From Oryza sativa Japonica Group (Eukaryota; Streptophyta; Magnoliopsida; Poales; Poaceae), in NCBI RefSeq assembly GCF_034140825.1, contig NC_089036.1:25619001-25683000 (forward strand): 64,000 nt of DNA, given 5' to 3'. This document shows, one piece after another, positions 49,499-60,717 of the stretch (within the stretch, counting starts at the first letter, position 1; the number at the start of each line of letters is the position of its first letter). The notes beneath the pieces are model-generated. The model saw only the letters and a list, made by a program, of their open reading frames with translations, was not told the origin of the DNA and did not search any database. Made by a program: the position numbers and the translations under genes.

Positions 49499-51293
49499 TC
49501 TATTATATTATTAAAACAGCTTTGAAAGGAGGCACCACGTTCGCTGTGGGGCTAGAAATTCCCATATTAATCGGAGAAAAAGAAAAAGGAGAGTTCAAGT
49601 AGAAGTACAATTTAAAAATAGCTGAAATTCGGAATTAAAAATAAGCAATATTGAAAGAAGTTTCCATATAAGAACCCAATACGAGATTAATCAAAATTCG
49701 AAATAAAAAAATTAGAAAAGGAAAGGAGAGTCCAAGTAGAAATACAATTTAAAAATATCTGAAATTCGAAATTAAAAATAAGCAATATTGAAAAAAAAAT
49801 CCAATACGAGATTAATTAAAAATTAGAATAAAAATAAAATAATATCTAAAACTAGAAAAATTAAAAGAAGTTCAAATAGGAATACAATTTTGAAACAACT
49901 GAAATTGAAAATAAAAAATAAAAACATTAAAATAACACAATACGATATTAACTAAAATTTTTTAAAAAAATTCTGAAATTAGAAAATTGAAAATAAAAAA
50001 TAAAAAAATTAAAATAACACAATACGATATTAACTAAAATTTTTAGAAAAAATTCTAAAATTAGAAAATTGAAAATAAAAAATAAAAACATTAAAATAAC
50101 ACAATACGATATTAACTAAATTTTTTTAAAAAAATTCTGAAATTAGAAAAAGAAAAATAAGATATCAATTAGGAATACAATTTATAAATAACTAAAATTT
50201 GTGATAAAAATAAAGATTATTGAAAGAAAAGACCATCTGAAACACATGACGAGATAAATTAAGTAACATGCCTATAAAAAAGTAGAGTAGTGGCAGTTGA
50301 TACGAGATATAAAAATTGTTAATAAAATACCAAATAGAATTCTAATTACGATTAAAATGAGAGACGTCAAGCAGGCCGTGAAGCAAACAAGTAAGGCGAT
50401 TGCCGGGACTTCTAGAAAGTAAAAAAAACATTGATAATCATATTCAATTTTTAAAATCTCAATGATAATAAAAAGGAGAAGCAGCGGGTGAGGTATATAA
50501 GAGTATAGTTACAAAGCCGCCGACGGTTGACAGGACTTCTAGAAAATAAAAAATGAATTCCAACGGCAGTTATGTTCGATTTTTAGAATCACAATGACAA
50601 TAAAGAGTTGGCGGTGGACGGGCTGTAGAGGGGCATAGTGGCATCGTTTGATGGGACTTCTAAAAATTATAAAAAAATGAAACTACAAGTCCAATTTTTA
50701 AAGGTTTTGAACTTCTAAAAAGTAAAAAAACCCAATGATAATCATGTTCGATTTTAAAATCTCAATGTCAATAAAGAAGGGAGGCAGCAGGCGAGCCATA
50801 GAGGAGTACAATAGCAAAGCCGCTGACGGTTTGGCGGGACTTCTAGAAAGTAAAAAATGAACCCAAACGATAATTATGTTCGATTTTAAAAATCTCAATG
50901 ACAACAAAGAGAAGAGACAGTGGACGGGCCATAGAGTAGTATAATGGCAATGTTTGATGGGACATCTAGAAATTATAAAAATGAAACCCAACATGACAAT
51001 AAACTCTAAAAACTATAAAATCCAATTTTTAAAGGTTCTAAGAAGAATGAATGAAAATAGTGGTAGATTGAGCAAGCAAATAAAGAAGAAGATGACATAA
51101 AGGGTAGCAACTGGTGTGACTTTTAAAAACTATATAATTAGAAACACGACGATGATAAGGTTTGGTCTTTTAAAGTCTTAAGACAATGAAATAGTTAGAT
51201 AGCTATTTAATAAATTTTAAGTAAAATCATACTTAAAAAATATATGATTTTGTTTGGGTGCTAGCCGCGCAATTGCGCGGACCACCTAGCTAG
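49499..51293 (+). mobile_element. Helitron (younger copy), nested in its sister
   Basis: It starts TCTATTATATTATTAAAACA at 49,499 and ends CTAG at 51,290-51,293, with a 16-bp perfect palindrome CCGCGCAATTGCGCGG about ten bases before the end. It is flanked by A and T. The interior is AT-rich with repeats of AAATTCGGAATTAAAAATAA and no Rep/helicase. It is very close in sequence to the reverse-oriented copy at 4,656-6,269. Confidence 0.83.
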
Positions 51294-51387
51294 TTATATT
51301 ATTAAAGGAATAGAAAACGGAGCCTCCATGTTCACTCTCATGGCCTAGAAATTCTCACATTAATCGGAGAAAAAGAAAACGCAGAGT

Positions 51388-52235
51388 CCATATAGAAATA
51401 CAATTTAGAAATAGCTGAAATTCGGAATTAAAAAAATAAAGAATATTAGAAGAGGAGACTAGAGTCCATATAGAAATAAAATTTAGAAATAGTTGAAATT
51501 CGGAATTAAAAAATAAGAAATATTAGAAGAGGAGACTAGAGTCCATATAGAAATACAATTAGGAAATAACTGAAATTCGGAATTAAAAATAAGGAATATT
51601 AGAAGTAGAGTATATAGTCCATATAGAAATACAATTAGGAAATAACTGAAATTCGGAATTAAAAATAAGGAATATAAGAAGTAAAGTATAGATTCCATAT
51701 AGAAATACAATTAGGAAATAATAGAAATTTGGAATTAAAAATAAGGAATGTTAGAAGTAGAATATAGAGTCTATATAGAAATACACTTAAGAAAAAAATA
51801 GAAATTCGGAATTAAAAAATAAGGAATATTAGAAAGTATAATATAGAGTCCATATAGAAATTTAAAACTAACTAAAATTTGGAATAAACATAATAAAATT
51901 AAAAGTAGAGTTTAGAGTCTGTATAAAAATAAAATTTACAAATAACTAAAATTCGAAATTAAGAAAAACATGGAAAGAAGATTTTAAGGTCAATATAGGA
52001 ATACAATTTAGAAGTAACTGAAATTCGAAATTAAAAATTAAAGAATATTAAAAGATGAGTTTAGAGTCCATATAAAAATACAATTAGAAATAATAAAAAT
52101 TCAGAAATAAAAATAAATAATATTGGAAGAAGAGCATAGAGTCTATATAGAAATACAATTTAAAGAAAATTTGGAAATAAAAAAATAAATATTAAAAGAC
52201 GAGTTTAGAGTCCATATAGGAATATATATAATTTA
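51388..52235. repeat. About 76-bp tandem array inside the Helitron
   Basis: The marker motif CCATATAGAAATA recurs at 51,388, 51,466, 51,543, 51,619 and 51,695, then slightly changed at 51,771 and 51,850, a regular spacing of 76-79 bp. Each unit also holds GAAATTCGGAATTAAAAATA. About eleven units can be followed, decaying to the right. It is non-coding. Confidence 0.8.
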
Positions 52236-52456
52236 CAAATAACTAAAATTTGATACTAAAAATAATTAATAACTAACACATATATTAAATATAATATGAA
52301 CATTACACATTAGTAGTTTTGTAAAGTTATTGCAAAATTTAAAATTATGTTGTCATTTTAATATATTTGAAAAATATAATGAGAAAACATATATGCTATT
52401 ATATGAGAAAAAAATATAATGATGTTAGCCGCGCAATCTGCGCGGGCCACCATGCT

Positions 52457-52457
52457 A

Positions 52458-52533
<76 letters not shown>
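52457..52533. repeat. (TA)n microsatellite
   Basis: About 38 uninterrupted TA units directly follow the Helitron 3' end. Any open frame here encodes only Tyr-Ile repeats and is an artefact. Confidence 0.95.
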
Positions 52534-52536
<3 letters not shown>

Positions 52537-52599
52537 TTAACATATATATATGAATATGGATAATGTTATGAAGTTTTATAACATGAAACGGAGGAAGTA

Positions 52600-54519
52600 T
52601 GTTTTAGTGCGTATCTCTTCGGTCTCTTTTGCAAAAGGTTAACATATCCGCGCGATCGATTAACAATCATAGCGCAAGGTTAGCCTGTCAGCTAAACTAA
52701 TCGAAGTCGCGGAACCTGATTCCCGTACGTGGCTGGGTACTAGCTAGCCGAAATGGTGCGCCTTATCTCGCTGTAAACACACAACAGCACACTGGCCACT
52801 AACAGCCATCTTCCAATTAAACCCTGTGGTCTACCACCACACCGATCGATTCGATCCTCTTCCGACCGGAGATAATGCTAGTTTTCTCACGTTAGTGGCC
52901 ACCAAAGCCTCCGGTTCCCCCCAATCAGATTTTCCGCGCACCCTGACATCACCCCCACCGTGCCCACGATCACGCAGCCGCCCGCCACCACTCGCGCGCT
53001 CGCTCGCTCGCTCGCTCGTGCGCCCTGATCGATTCGATCAGATGCAGATAGCGTCAGCGAGTGAACGCGCGGGGAAAAGATATAAAAAAAAGGCAAGGCA
53101 AAACCGCGCGAGCGCGACGTGTGCCACGCCACGAGCGACGGCCACCGCCACCACCGCGCGGACCCGCCATTTCGCGGAGGATTTCGTTGTGCTCGGCTCG
53201 GCTCGGCTCGGCCGCTTTATCTCCTTGTCACGACCTAACCAACCGGGGGGTCGCGGTCGCGGCTCGTCAGAGCACCACCACACCACATCTAACACAACGT
53301 TGAACGAAAATCGCGCGGCGCGTGGGAGGCGCAAGAGTTGTGGCCGATCAGCGATTTTTTTCGAGTTGTGGCCGATCTGATTTGCCGTTGCGTGACTCCA
53401 CCATACAGTGGACTCCGGTTCGTCCGTGCCTTTTGGTGGAACGTTAATTAGCGAGGTGGACTGGCTGGCGCGCGGTGCGATTTGGGTTGACCTTTCCTGT
53501 TCTTTTCCGAATGTGTGTGTGCATCGAATCTTCGGTTAATTAGTCGTGTGCCAGTGTGCGTGCAGAATATGGTACCGCATTAATCGTCTATTTTTATATT
53601 GTGGGTGGTTTGGTAATATATTTGCTAAACTGTTAGCTTGGTGCTCCATGTGTATATATAGCAGCTATTGCAAAGGCGGCCTTCATCGATGACCTTAGGT
53701 TATGAATGTAAGTGCCACAAGTATAAAAGAGGGTGAACATATTTGTTGGTGATTAACCTGACTGTAAAGTAGTGGTACTACCAAGTCCTCCATGTCAAAG
53801 AAAAGGGCACATACACTAGCTAGCCTTCTGGATGATCTCAATTCTCAAGCGGCAGAGGAAATAAGCCAACTTAAAAGTTAAAAAGGGCAGACCAACATGA
53901 CAACTTGCATATACTCTAGCTAACAAAAAGGCCATCTATTTGCATAGTTGAATTATACTAGCACTACAAATTTCATCAGTGGTGGTAAAAGAGGCCGGCA
54001 ACACTAGGAAAGAAATAGGACTTTGGTGGTGTTAACTCGTCAAGGAGTATAAAGAACGCATATTCGAACGCGTGAAAAACCCAAAGAAGAAAAAGCTCGA
54101 CAAAGGATTAGTGGGGGCACGTATTATGGTCAGTAAATTGCAGCTACCTCGATCGATTGGTCGGTTTCCATAATCAAATGACGCTTTTATAATTTTCTAC
54201 ATATTTTGAAGAAAGGCCCTTTCAAATAATGAGAAACTCACTATATCATATTCACCCCTTTGTTTCCAGCGTTCTTAGCTTAGATGGTTCGGCACTTTGC
54301 CAGTAAATACATGGTAAACTGTTCGCTCACTTTCACCGCAAACTTTGAGCTTTTGAAGTGCCAGGTGACACGGACAGCAAAAGGATAGCATAAGCTCGAT
54401 GCCTTTATACTCTATGAAATATGTACGATCGCAATTTATCTAGGCGCTGCTTTTGCATTTCTGCAAATGTTTTTAAAAACTTATCTAAGATAGGCCGTCC
54501 CTTTCTTAATCTTTCCATA
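52600..54519. other. Intergenic region, GC-rich block without a supported gene
   Basis: From about 52,800 to 53,400 the DNA is GC-rich with simple repeats (CTCG units at about 52,998-53,018 and GCTCG units near 53,192-53,212). A 184-codon frame here is low-complexity and shows no domain. The remainder to 54,519 is mixed-composition DNA with no gene. Confidence 0.45.
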
Positions 54520-54528
54520 TTTTCTTTC

Positions 54529-56015
54529 GGAATAAGTTCACTTTGGGTCCCTCTATTTGTCACTCAGTCCGATTTTCGTCCCTCGACCGCAAAACCGGGT
54601 ACGACCCGTCCCCCAACTTACGAAAACCGGGCAAACGAGGTCCCTCAGCGGTTTTGAAGGCGGTTTTGGATGACGTGGCATCTACGTGGCTTGTTTGACT
54701 AGGTCTCCGTCCCACGTGGAATTGACGTAGCGCTTACGTGGCAATTTTCAACCCGAAAAATAAATAAACCTCGCGGGACCCACATGTCAGTTTCACATAG
54801 AAATTATAAAAAAGGTGGGGCCCACGTGGGCCCCACATGTCATTCTCTCCCCCCCTTTCCTCCACCGCCCTGTTCCACCGCATCCTCGCAGCCCGCGCCC
54901 GCCGGCACTCACCGACGAGGCGACGACATGACCCCAGCCACTGCCGCAGCCCGGCGACCGGCGGCACCACCCACCTCCCTAACCCGCCGTGGCCGCTCGG
55001 GGTAAGACGGTTCCCTTGTTGCTGCTCCCGCCGTCCTCCGCCACTCCCGCTCCCGCCGTGACGACGCAAGAGTGGACCACGCCCGGCCGGGCGTAGGTCG
55101 ACGGTGGCGACCAGCTGTGGAGCGGAGCAAAGGCCGGTGACGAGCGCCGTCCTCGGTGCCCCAGCGAACAGCATGAGGCGAGGCCCCATCGACCAGGCTC
55201 GGAGGGGATCCGGCCACCCGGCAACGGCTTGGAGTAGAGGATAGAGGAGATCCAGCGACCGGCAACGGCGTAGGCGGAGGAGCTCGGGGGTCGGCAAGTG
55301 GAGAGACGGGCGGCGGCGAGGGGCCCATCCCCCGGCGGATGGGGACGTCCTGTGGCCACGGAGCCCGGCGGATGTCGACGCCCCATCGGTGGAGGAAGTC
55401 GGCCGGCTGCAGTAGCCACCGCACCAGCGGCTCCGCTTGCCTTGGCAGCGCTACCGCGGACAACGACGCCGCGGCCGCTCCCCCCGCCGCCGGGTCGACG
55501 CTCCTCTGCGCGCTCGCCGACGCTCTGTGGGCTCAACGGCTGCGGCAGCTAGAGCCACCTCCCGCCGCCCCTTCCTCTCCCGCCGGCCGCCGCACGCCGA
55601 GCGCCGCTGCCTCTCCACCGCGAGAGAGGAGAGGGGAGAGAGAGAGTTGAAGAGAGGGAGATACGTGTGGGGCCCATGTGGGCCCCACTATATTTATTAT
55701 CTGACTTGTGGGCCCATGTGGGCCCCGCTATTTTAAAATTATTTTTTGTGTGCATCTGACAGGTGGTCCCATGTTTTTTTATTAATTTTTCAAGATATAA
55801 TGCCACGTAAGCGCCACGTCAATGCCACGTAGGACGGAGAACTAGTCAAACAAGCCACGTAGGCGCCACGTCAGCCAAAACCGCCCTCAAAACTGTCGAG
55901 GGACCTCGTTTGCCCGGTTTTCATAAGTTGAGGGACGGGTTGTACCCGGTTTTGCGTTTAAGGGACGAAAATCAGACTAGGCGACAAATAGAGGGACCCT
56001 AAGTGAACTTATTCC
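54529..56015. mobile_element. Non-autonomous MULE, GGAATAAGTT family (copy 3)
   Basis: Ends GGAATAAGTTCACTTTGGGT and the inverted right end (GGAATAAGTTCACTTAGGGT) pair, and the arms agree for about 240 bases. A perfect 9-bp target copy TTTTCTTTC lies at 54,520-54,528 and 56,016-56,024. The interior is very GC-rich with open frames on both strands that I cannot match to a gene. The perfect target copy suggests it is one of the younger copies. Confidence 0.9.
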
Positions 56016-56149
56016 TTTTCTTTCGAGACGATGTCCTCTTGCCCATTTTCAACGATATGGGCTCTTGCCTCTTGGTTGTCGCTCTTGACAACCGTGAAGA
56101 TGCAGCAGTGTCCAGGCCCGGTAGAACACAACACATATCGGCCTCAATT

Positions 56150-56461
56150 TTAAGACTCGGAGATAAATTGAGGAGTCTAAAGTAAACTTTTCTGTGTGAG
56201 ACTGACATGTTGGTCCCACGGGTTTTATTATTTTTTCCGGATCGAATTGCACGTAAGCATCACGTCAATGCCACGTCAGATGAAAACCGAGTCAAATTAG
56301 CCACATAGGCACCACGTCAGCCAAAACCGTCCTCAAAACCGCCGAGGGACCTAATCTGCACCGGTTTTGATAGTTGAGGGACCTATTGTGTCTGGTTTTC
56401 CGGATGAGGGATGAAAATCGGATTTGTTGACAAGTTAAGGGATCTCAGATGAACTTATTCC
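56150..56461. mobile_element. Right arm of a further GGAATAAGTT-family MULE
   Basis: About 300 bases match the right arm of the adjacent MULE (ACGTCAATGCCACGTCAG, CACGTCAGCCAAAACCGTCC, CCGAGGGACCTAAT) and end GATGAACTTATTCC at 56,461. No matching left end was found, so this is a truncated or deleted element. Confidence 0.72.
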
Positions 56462-57686
56462 GGCAGCAGATGGGCATTGAGATTTGAGACAAAAGCCTAT
56501 GGGCCGTGTGTTGCTGTTCGCCTTGTATACTCGAATGGACGAAACGCGTCGGCACACTGGGGATTTGATGTGCAGTAGCGGACAGTGTTGTGCACGGAAC
56601 ACGAGCACGTTCAGTTTGGATTAAGATCCATAACTTAAATCTGGTAATTTTAGAATCAAACAAGATATAGAATACCAGTGGCTGAAAGTCATGTGACTTA
56701 AGTTACATAGTATAATAATTCGTTTAGTTTTACTACTTCACCGTCTCTTTTTCTTCCTCAGCGCACAAAATCCCACGTCGGGAGCATGGTTTGCAGGTTA
56801 TCACACCTTCTCAATTTCTAAAATCACGATTATTTTTACGGTAACCGTATGGATTTCAGGTAAACAAACGGTTACCGCGATAACTGTTTTAAGTTGAATG
56901 ACGACAACCCCATCCACAACGGGTTAGATGAAACTTTGATATGGAGTGCGATCGATCGATCTGCCACCCCAAACGTGGCCAAGATGACGGTCCACGCGTG
57001 GCGCACGCCTGCTTGTCGATCGGTCAGGCTCAGGGCGCTCAGCTCGTGGCCCAATCTCGTCACGAGCGCTCCTGCTGCTCTCCTCCGACCTCCGATCCGC
57101 GGCTTGCCAGCCACCAGTTTGGAATCAGCCGTACCCTGAATGCTCTCGATAGGACGGGCCCCGGCCTGACCGGCTAGCTCAGCATTTCAGCGAGCATGTT
57201 GCGCGTGCGAGCCCCCCCTTCCCCTGTTTCTTGAGCAATGTTGCAACAACCCGATAAAGTCCACAATTTGCCATCAGCGGTAAGCGTGGCCCGTGAAAGA
57301 TAAAAGGAGTAGCACTATGCTGCCCACTTCGAGCTCGAGGTACACGTCAGATTGGCAGAGCCGGAGTGGCCGCTGCCCATTGGGCCGGTGGCGTTTTGTA
57401 CTGTTGCTCCAGTAGAATCTCGAATTGTTAGAATTTCTTTTTTTTGGTCCACAATGCATTAGGGGCGGTGAGCTACCAGCTTAGCAACATGTGAATCACT
57501 CTATAGTTTTGGATCATCGCAGCTTAAACATTAATTTGTTCTCGTCTTTATTATCTGGGTTGCCCTATATAAACCCCTCCCGTCCATCCGTTGCCCATCA
57601 ACCAAGAGCTAGCACAGCACCGGTGGCAGTAGCAAAGTAGCAGCCTCATCACTCATCAGTGAGCGCAGTTCGAGTCGCCGGTACAG
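56462..57686 (+). promoter_or_regulatory. Intergenic DNA and CAL1 promoter
   Basis: A strong TATA box (TATATAAA) is at 57,566-57,573, 114 bases before the CAL1 start codon. The region upstream to about 56,870 is mixed composition with short GATCGATCGATC runs near 56,949. No other gene is recognised. Confidence 0.6.
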
Positions 57687-58029
57687 ATGGCTCCGTCTCG
57701 TCGCATGGTCGCGTCCGCCTTCCTCCTCCTGGCCATCCTCGTCGCCACAGGTACGTGCTCCTCGTCGAGCACTACATTGGCTGCGTTAAGCAATTTTTTG
57801 CATGCACGGATGCAGTGCAATGTGTGATGGTTGTGTGGTTGTGTGTGCAGAGATGGGGACGACCAAGGTGGCGGAGGCGAGGCACTGCCTGTCGCAGAGC
57901 CACAGGTTCAAGGGCATGTGCGTGAGCAGCAACAACTGCGCCAACGTGTGCAGGACGGAGAGCTTCCCCGACGGCGAGTGCAAGTCGCACGGCCTCGAGC
58001 GCAAGTGCTTCTGCAAGAAGGTCTGCTAG
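57687..58029 (+). CDS. CAL1: Secreted plant defensin CAL1/OsAFP1
   Basis: Two exons, 57,687-57,750 and 57,851-58,029 (GT-AG), give an 80-residue precursor. The signal peptide is interrupted by the single intron, the arrangement usual for plant defensins. A mature peptide beginning [14 protein letters not shown] follows, with eight cysteines in the order C, C, C-x3-C, C, C-x-C, C that forms the cysteine-stabilised alpha-beta fold. Plant defensins are secreted antimicrobial peptides. From memory the rice protein with this sequence is CAL1/OsAFP1, reported both as antifungal and as a cadmium chelator that drives Cd out of xylem parenchyma and into leaves. All eight cysteines are present and the gene looks intact. 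Confidence 0.93.
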
Positions 58030-59119
58030 TGCATGCTAGCCCCGCTGTCTCTGCAGTCGCATTGCTCGTCGGCTGTGTATCTGCAGAGATTGTAGTCGCG
58101 TGTTCTCCTTTGTCTGTTGTTCATGACGAGCTTCTGTTCTTGGCTTACAGGCTAGTTGAGTTGCTTTCGATTATCCTTGCTTAGAATAAGTAATAAGTAC
58201 GCGCTGGATACATGCTCCAGCTTAGTTAGTTGTTGGGTATTTGCAAGCTGCTGTCATGTAAGGTTCCACATTTCAGCATTAATGAATTGGCATACGTGAT
58301 GAATCTGTGTGCTTACGATCGTTTCATCAGTTAATCGGCGTGTTCCTTTCACCATTGGTCCAAAATGAGTTTATCAGGCTTTAGCTTGAAGAGTTGTTCA
58401 GCCGTTGTCAGCGGAGACGTCTCCGACAACACCGAGATCTTCGAGGATGGTGGACGTCACCCGTTTCTTGCATACCACCTAAATAATTATGAAAAAATTC
58501 TAAAAAAAAATCACAAGATAGGTTAATATGTAATATATCACTTCACAAACATACAAGTTAAAATTCGACTTCTATAAGTTGTAACAAAAATAACAAATCA
58601 AACTCTAACTAGTATACGTATATTCACAGTCAGATTTGTTATTTTTGTTACAACTTGTACAAGTCGAATTTGAACTTGCATGTTTGTGAAGTGATATATT
58701 ACATATTAACCTAGAAGTCCACCCGTTTCTTGCATGCCACCTACATGATTATGAAAAAATTCCAAAAAAAATCACAAGATAGGTTAATATGTAATATATC
58801 ACTTCACAATTTTTTAAGGATTTAAAGTTCTTCTTCACATAAATTCGCTACTTTGCATATTTTATTTCACCACAAATAAAAACAAGGACGCTGTCAGGTG
58901 ATTCCACGTGAGAGCGAGCTCCGATCTAAGTTATCGATATCAGCAAGGAATTTTGCGAGCCGGCCAGCCGGATAAGAACAACATCCTCTAATAAAAAAAA
59001 TGTTCCTCTTAATCACATATACAAAGTGCTTTGATTAAAGAACAACATCCTCTTCATCTCTTTTCGGGTCCCTCTTGAGTTCTTAATTGGGCTTCTTGCA
59101 GCCCTGTGTCAACTCTCAA
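58030..59119. other. CAL1 3' side and fold-back repeat region
   Basis: The first 250 bases or so are CAL1 3' UTR. The fold-back structure at 58,459-58,809 occupies the middle. The last 100 bases precede the first F-box gene. No further gene is seen. Confidence 0.5.
58459..58809. repeat. Fold-back repeat with a flanking direct duplication
   Basis: Two inverted arms of about 80 bp (58,520-58,599 and 58,633-58,712) share AGGTTAATATGTAATATATC and GTTACAACTT-type segments and are separated by 33 bases. In addition, a stretch of about 90 bp beginning ACCCGTTTCTTGCAT at 58,459 recurs in direct orientation at 58,721-58,809, overlapping the left arm sequence. No transposon ends or target duplication were identified. 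Confidence 0.82.
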
Positions 59120-60331
59120 ATGGCAGGGGAGGCGATATTATTCTCCGACGATATCATCGCCAACATCCTCGCCTGGCTTCCTCCAAAGAATGCCGCTCGT
59201 ATGCGGCTCGTCTGCAAGCAATGGCATGCCGTGACATCGGAGCACCATTTCATGCACACAAACTTCTCGAGGAGCAGAGACGGCCACTCCGTTGCCGGCT
59301 TCTTCCTCAGCAACGAGCTCCACAAGAAGTTCAGCTACAATCCTCTACGCGACAGTAGCGCCACGCATCCCGCTGCTCCCGACCTCTCGTTCGTCCCGGA
59401 GAGCGGCTCCACCGTCCCGCGCAAGATCAACGTCACCAGCTCGTGCAACGGGCTGCTCCTCTGCCGCCGGCCGATGGATAGCAGCGTCGCCTCCGGGGCG
59501 CGCTGGTGCTGCTACTACGTCTGCAACCCGGCCACCAAGAGGTTCGTCGAGATACCCACGCCGCCGGACGGCCGCGGGCGCCACCTGAACCTGGCTTACG
59601 ACCCGTCCAGGTCGCCGGTGTACAAGGTCGTCGCGCTGGGGCTCGCCGGCGTCCACGTGTACTCCTCCCAGGCTCGGTCATGGAGGGCGGCGCTCCGTTA
59701 CGAGCGCGGCAGCAACCCGTTCGCGGGGATCCACCACTCCCGGGGCGTGCACTGGAACGGCTCGCTGGTGTGGGTGACATCGCGCTCGCGCTCCCTGCTC
59801 CGCTTCGCCGTCGACGACGGGGAAGGAGAGCTGAGCAGCCTGCCGATGCCGCCGGCGAGGCATCTGCAGCCGGAGAATCGCTGGATCTGCGGTTACCTCG
59901 GGGTCGGGGAGTCAGCTGGTGCCGGCCGGGGCCACCTCCGGATGATCGGCTACACGGAGGAGGAGAAGCTCGCCGCCCGCTTCGACGTGGTGGGGATGGC
60001 GGGAGACTGCCGCGAGTGGCGCGTGCTGTACCGCGTCGACCTCACGCGCATGAAGGAGTTGTACCCGGATATACAGCGGAAAACGCGGAAGCACCACCTG
60101 ATCTGGCCGCGCCGCGCTAGGCTAGTCGACTGCCTGGATCTCTGGCCGCTGCACGTCGCCGAGCACGGTAGCTTGCTGCTCTTCGGAATTCCGGGCAAGA
60201 TCATGGCTTACGGCATGGAGGACCAGGCGATTTCGGTGGTCTGGGAAGATGCCGCGCCGCCACAACCTCGGTTCTTCCGCTACGCTTGGTTCGACTTTTA
60301 TCCGTACACCGCAGGCTTGTTTGCCGTGTAA
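59120..60331 (+). CDS. F-box protein with F-box-associated beta-propeller region
   Basis: Intronless, 403 residues from the chosen Met (MAGEAILFSDD). The N-terminal F-box reads FSDDIIANILAWLPPKNAAR followed by MRLVCKQWHAVTSEHHFM. It should bind a Skp1-like protein and place the product in an SCF ubiquitin ligase. The rest resembles the F-box-associated (FBA) propeller repeats of grass F-box proteins: SCNGLLLCRR, YVCNPATKRFVEIP, YDPSRSPVYKVV, GVHWNGSLVWV. This part would recognise an unknown substrate. An in-frame ATG 33 bases upstream (59,087) is possible. It is a close tandem paralogue of the gene at 62,860, sharing most block motifs. No specific function is known to me. Confidence 0.88.
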   Translation: MAGEAILFSDDIIANILAWLPPKNAARMRLVCKQWHAVTSEHHFMHTNFSRSRDGHSVAGFFLSNELHKKFSYNPLRDSSATHPAAPDLSFVPESGSTVPRKINVTSSCNGLLLCRRPMDSSVASGARWCCYYVCNPATKRFVEIPTPPDGRGRHLNLAYDPSRSPVYKVVALGLAGVHVYSSQARSWRAALRYERGSNPFAGIHHSRGVHWNGSLVWVTSRSRSLLRFAVDDGEGELSSLPMPPARHLQPENRWICGYLGVGESAGAGRGHLRMIGYTEEEKLAARFDVVGMAGDCREWRVLYRVDLTRMKELYPDIQRKTRKHHLIWPRRARLVDCLDLWPLHVAEHGSLLLFGIPGKIMAYGMEDQAISVVWEDAAPPQPRFFRYAWFDFYPYTAGLFAV

Positions 60332-60708
60332 CAAGTTCAGTTTTGTTTGAGAAGAAAAGGGCCGTTTTTGGGCTCTTTGTTTGGTGGATATCAGGATGGC
60401 AGGATATACGTGACAAATACTTACAACTAGGCGCTAAATGCTGTATTTTGCGTCAAAAACACTTGCGTACTTTCGATGGCAATGATCTTCGCCGGAGGTT
60501 GCCGGAGCTCCGCCGGCACCCACTTGAACCGCTCCATTGTAGAGCACGGCTTCATTGCCCTTATGGGCTTATGGCATATGGTCTTCTTGCGCAAATGAAG
60601 AAGACGACAGGTCGCGTCTACGGTGGGCTCGGTGTGGTTGGGCTCCTCTATTGTAAATGTTTGGCCCATTGCATAGTGTGGGTAGATATTTTTGGGCCGA
60701 AATTTTAA
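60332..60708. other. F-box gene 3' side
   Basis: Probably 3' UTR and spacer up to the MULE target copy at 60,709. Nothing else is recognised. Confidence 0.45.
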
Positions 60709-60717
60709 GCTGAGAAA

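Larger units (their letters stand above)
49495..52458 (+). mobile_element. Helitron (older copy), interrupted near its 5' end
   Basis: This copy consists of 49,495-49,498 (TCTA) and 51,294-52,458. Joined, they restore the family 5' end TCTATTATATTATTAAA. It ends with a hairpin (GCCGCGCAATCTGCGCGG) and then CTAG at 52,455-52,458, with A before and T after. It is non-autonomous. Its interior is a tandem array of about 76-bp units. Confidence 0.72.
49448..52597. mobile_element. Stowaway MITE hosting two Helitrons
   Basis: Ends CTTCCTCCGTTTCATATTAT and the inverted right end (CTTCCTCCGTTTCATGTTAT) are nearly identical, with TA on each side (49,446-49,447 and 52,598-52,599). The Stowaway itself is only about 186 bp: 49,448-49,494 plus 52,459-52,597, which includes a TA microsatellite that probably expanded in the MITE's TATA-rich centre. 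The rest is Helitron sequence. Confidence 0.8.

Noticed and set aside
51388-52235. CRISPR-like regular repeats
   Set aside because: Units are contiguous 76-bp tandem repeats without unique spacers, and the genome is a plant nucleus.
52358-52543. Tyr-Ile repeat protein
   Set aside because: Translation of a TA microsatellite.
52826-53380. 184-codon frame in GC-rich DNA
   Set aside because: Low-complexity reading with simple repeats and no recognised domain.
54734-55552. Open frames of 180-190 codons in MULE copy 3
   Set aside because: Frames are open on both strands of very GC-rich DNA and none shows a recognisable domain, so no captured gene is claimed.
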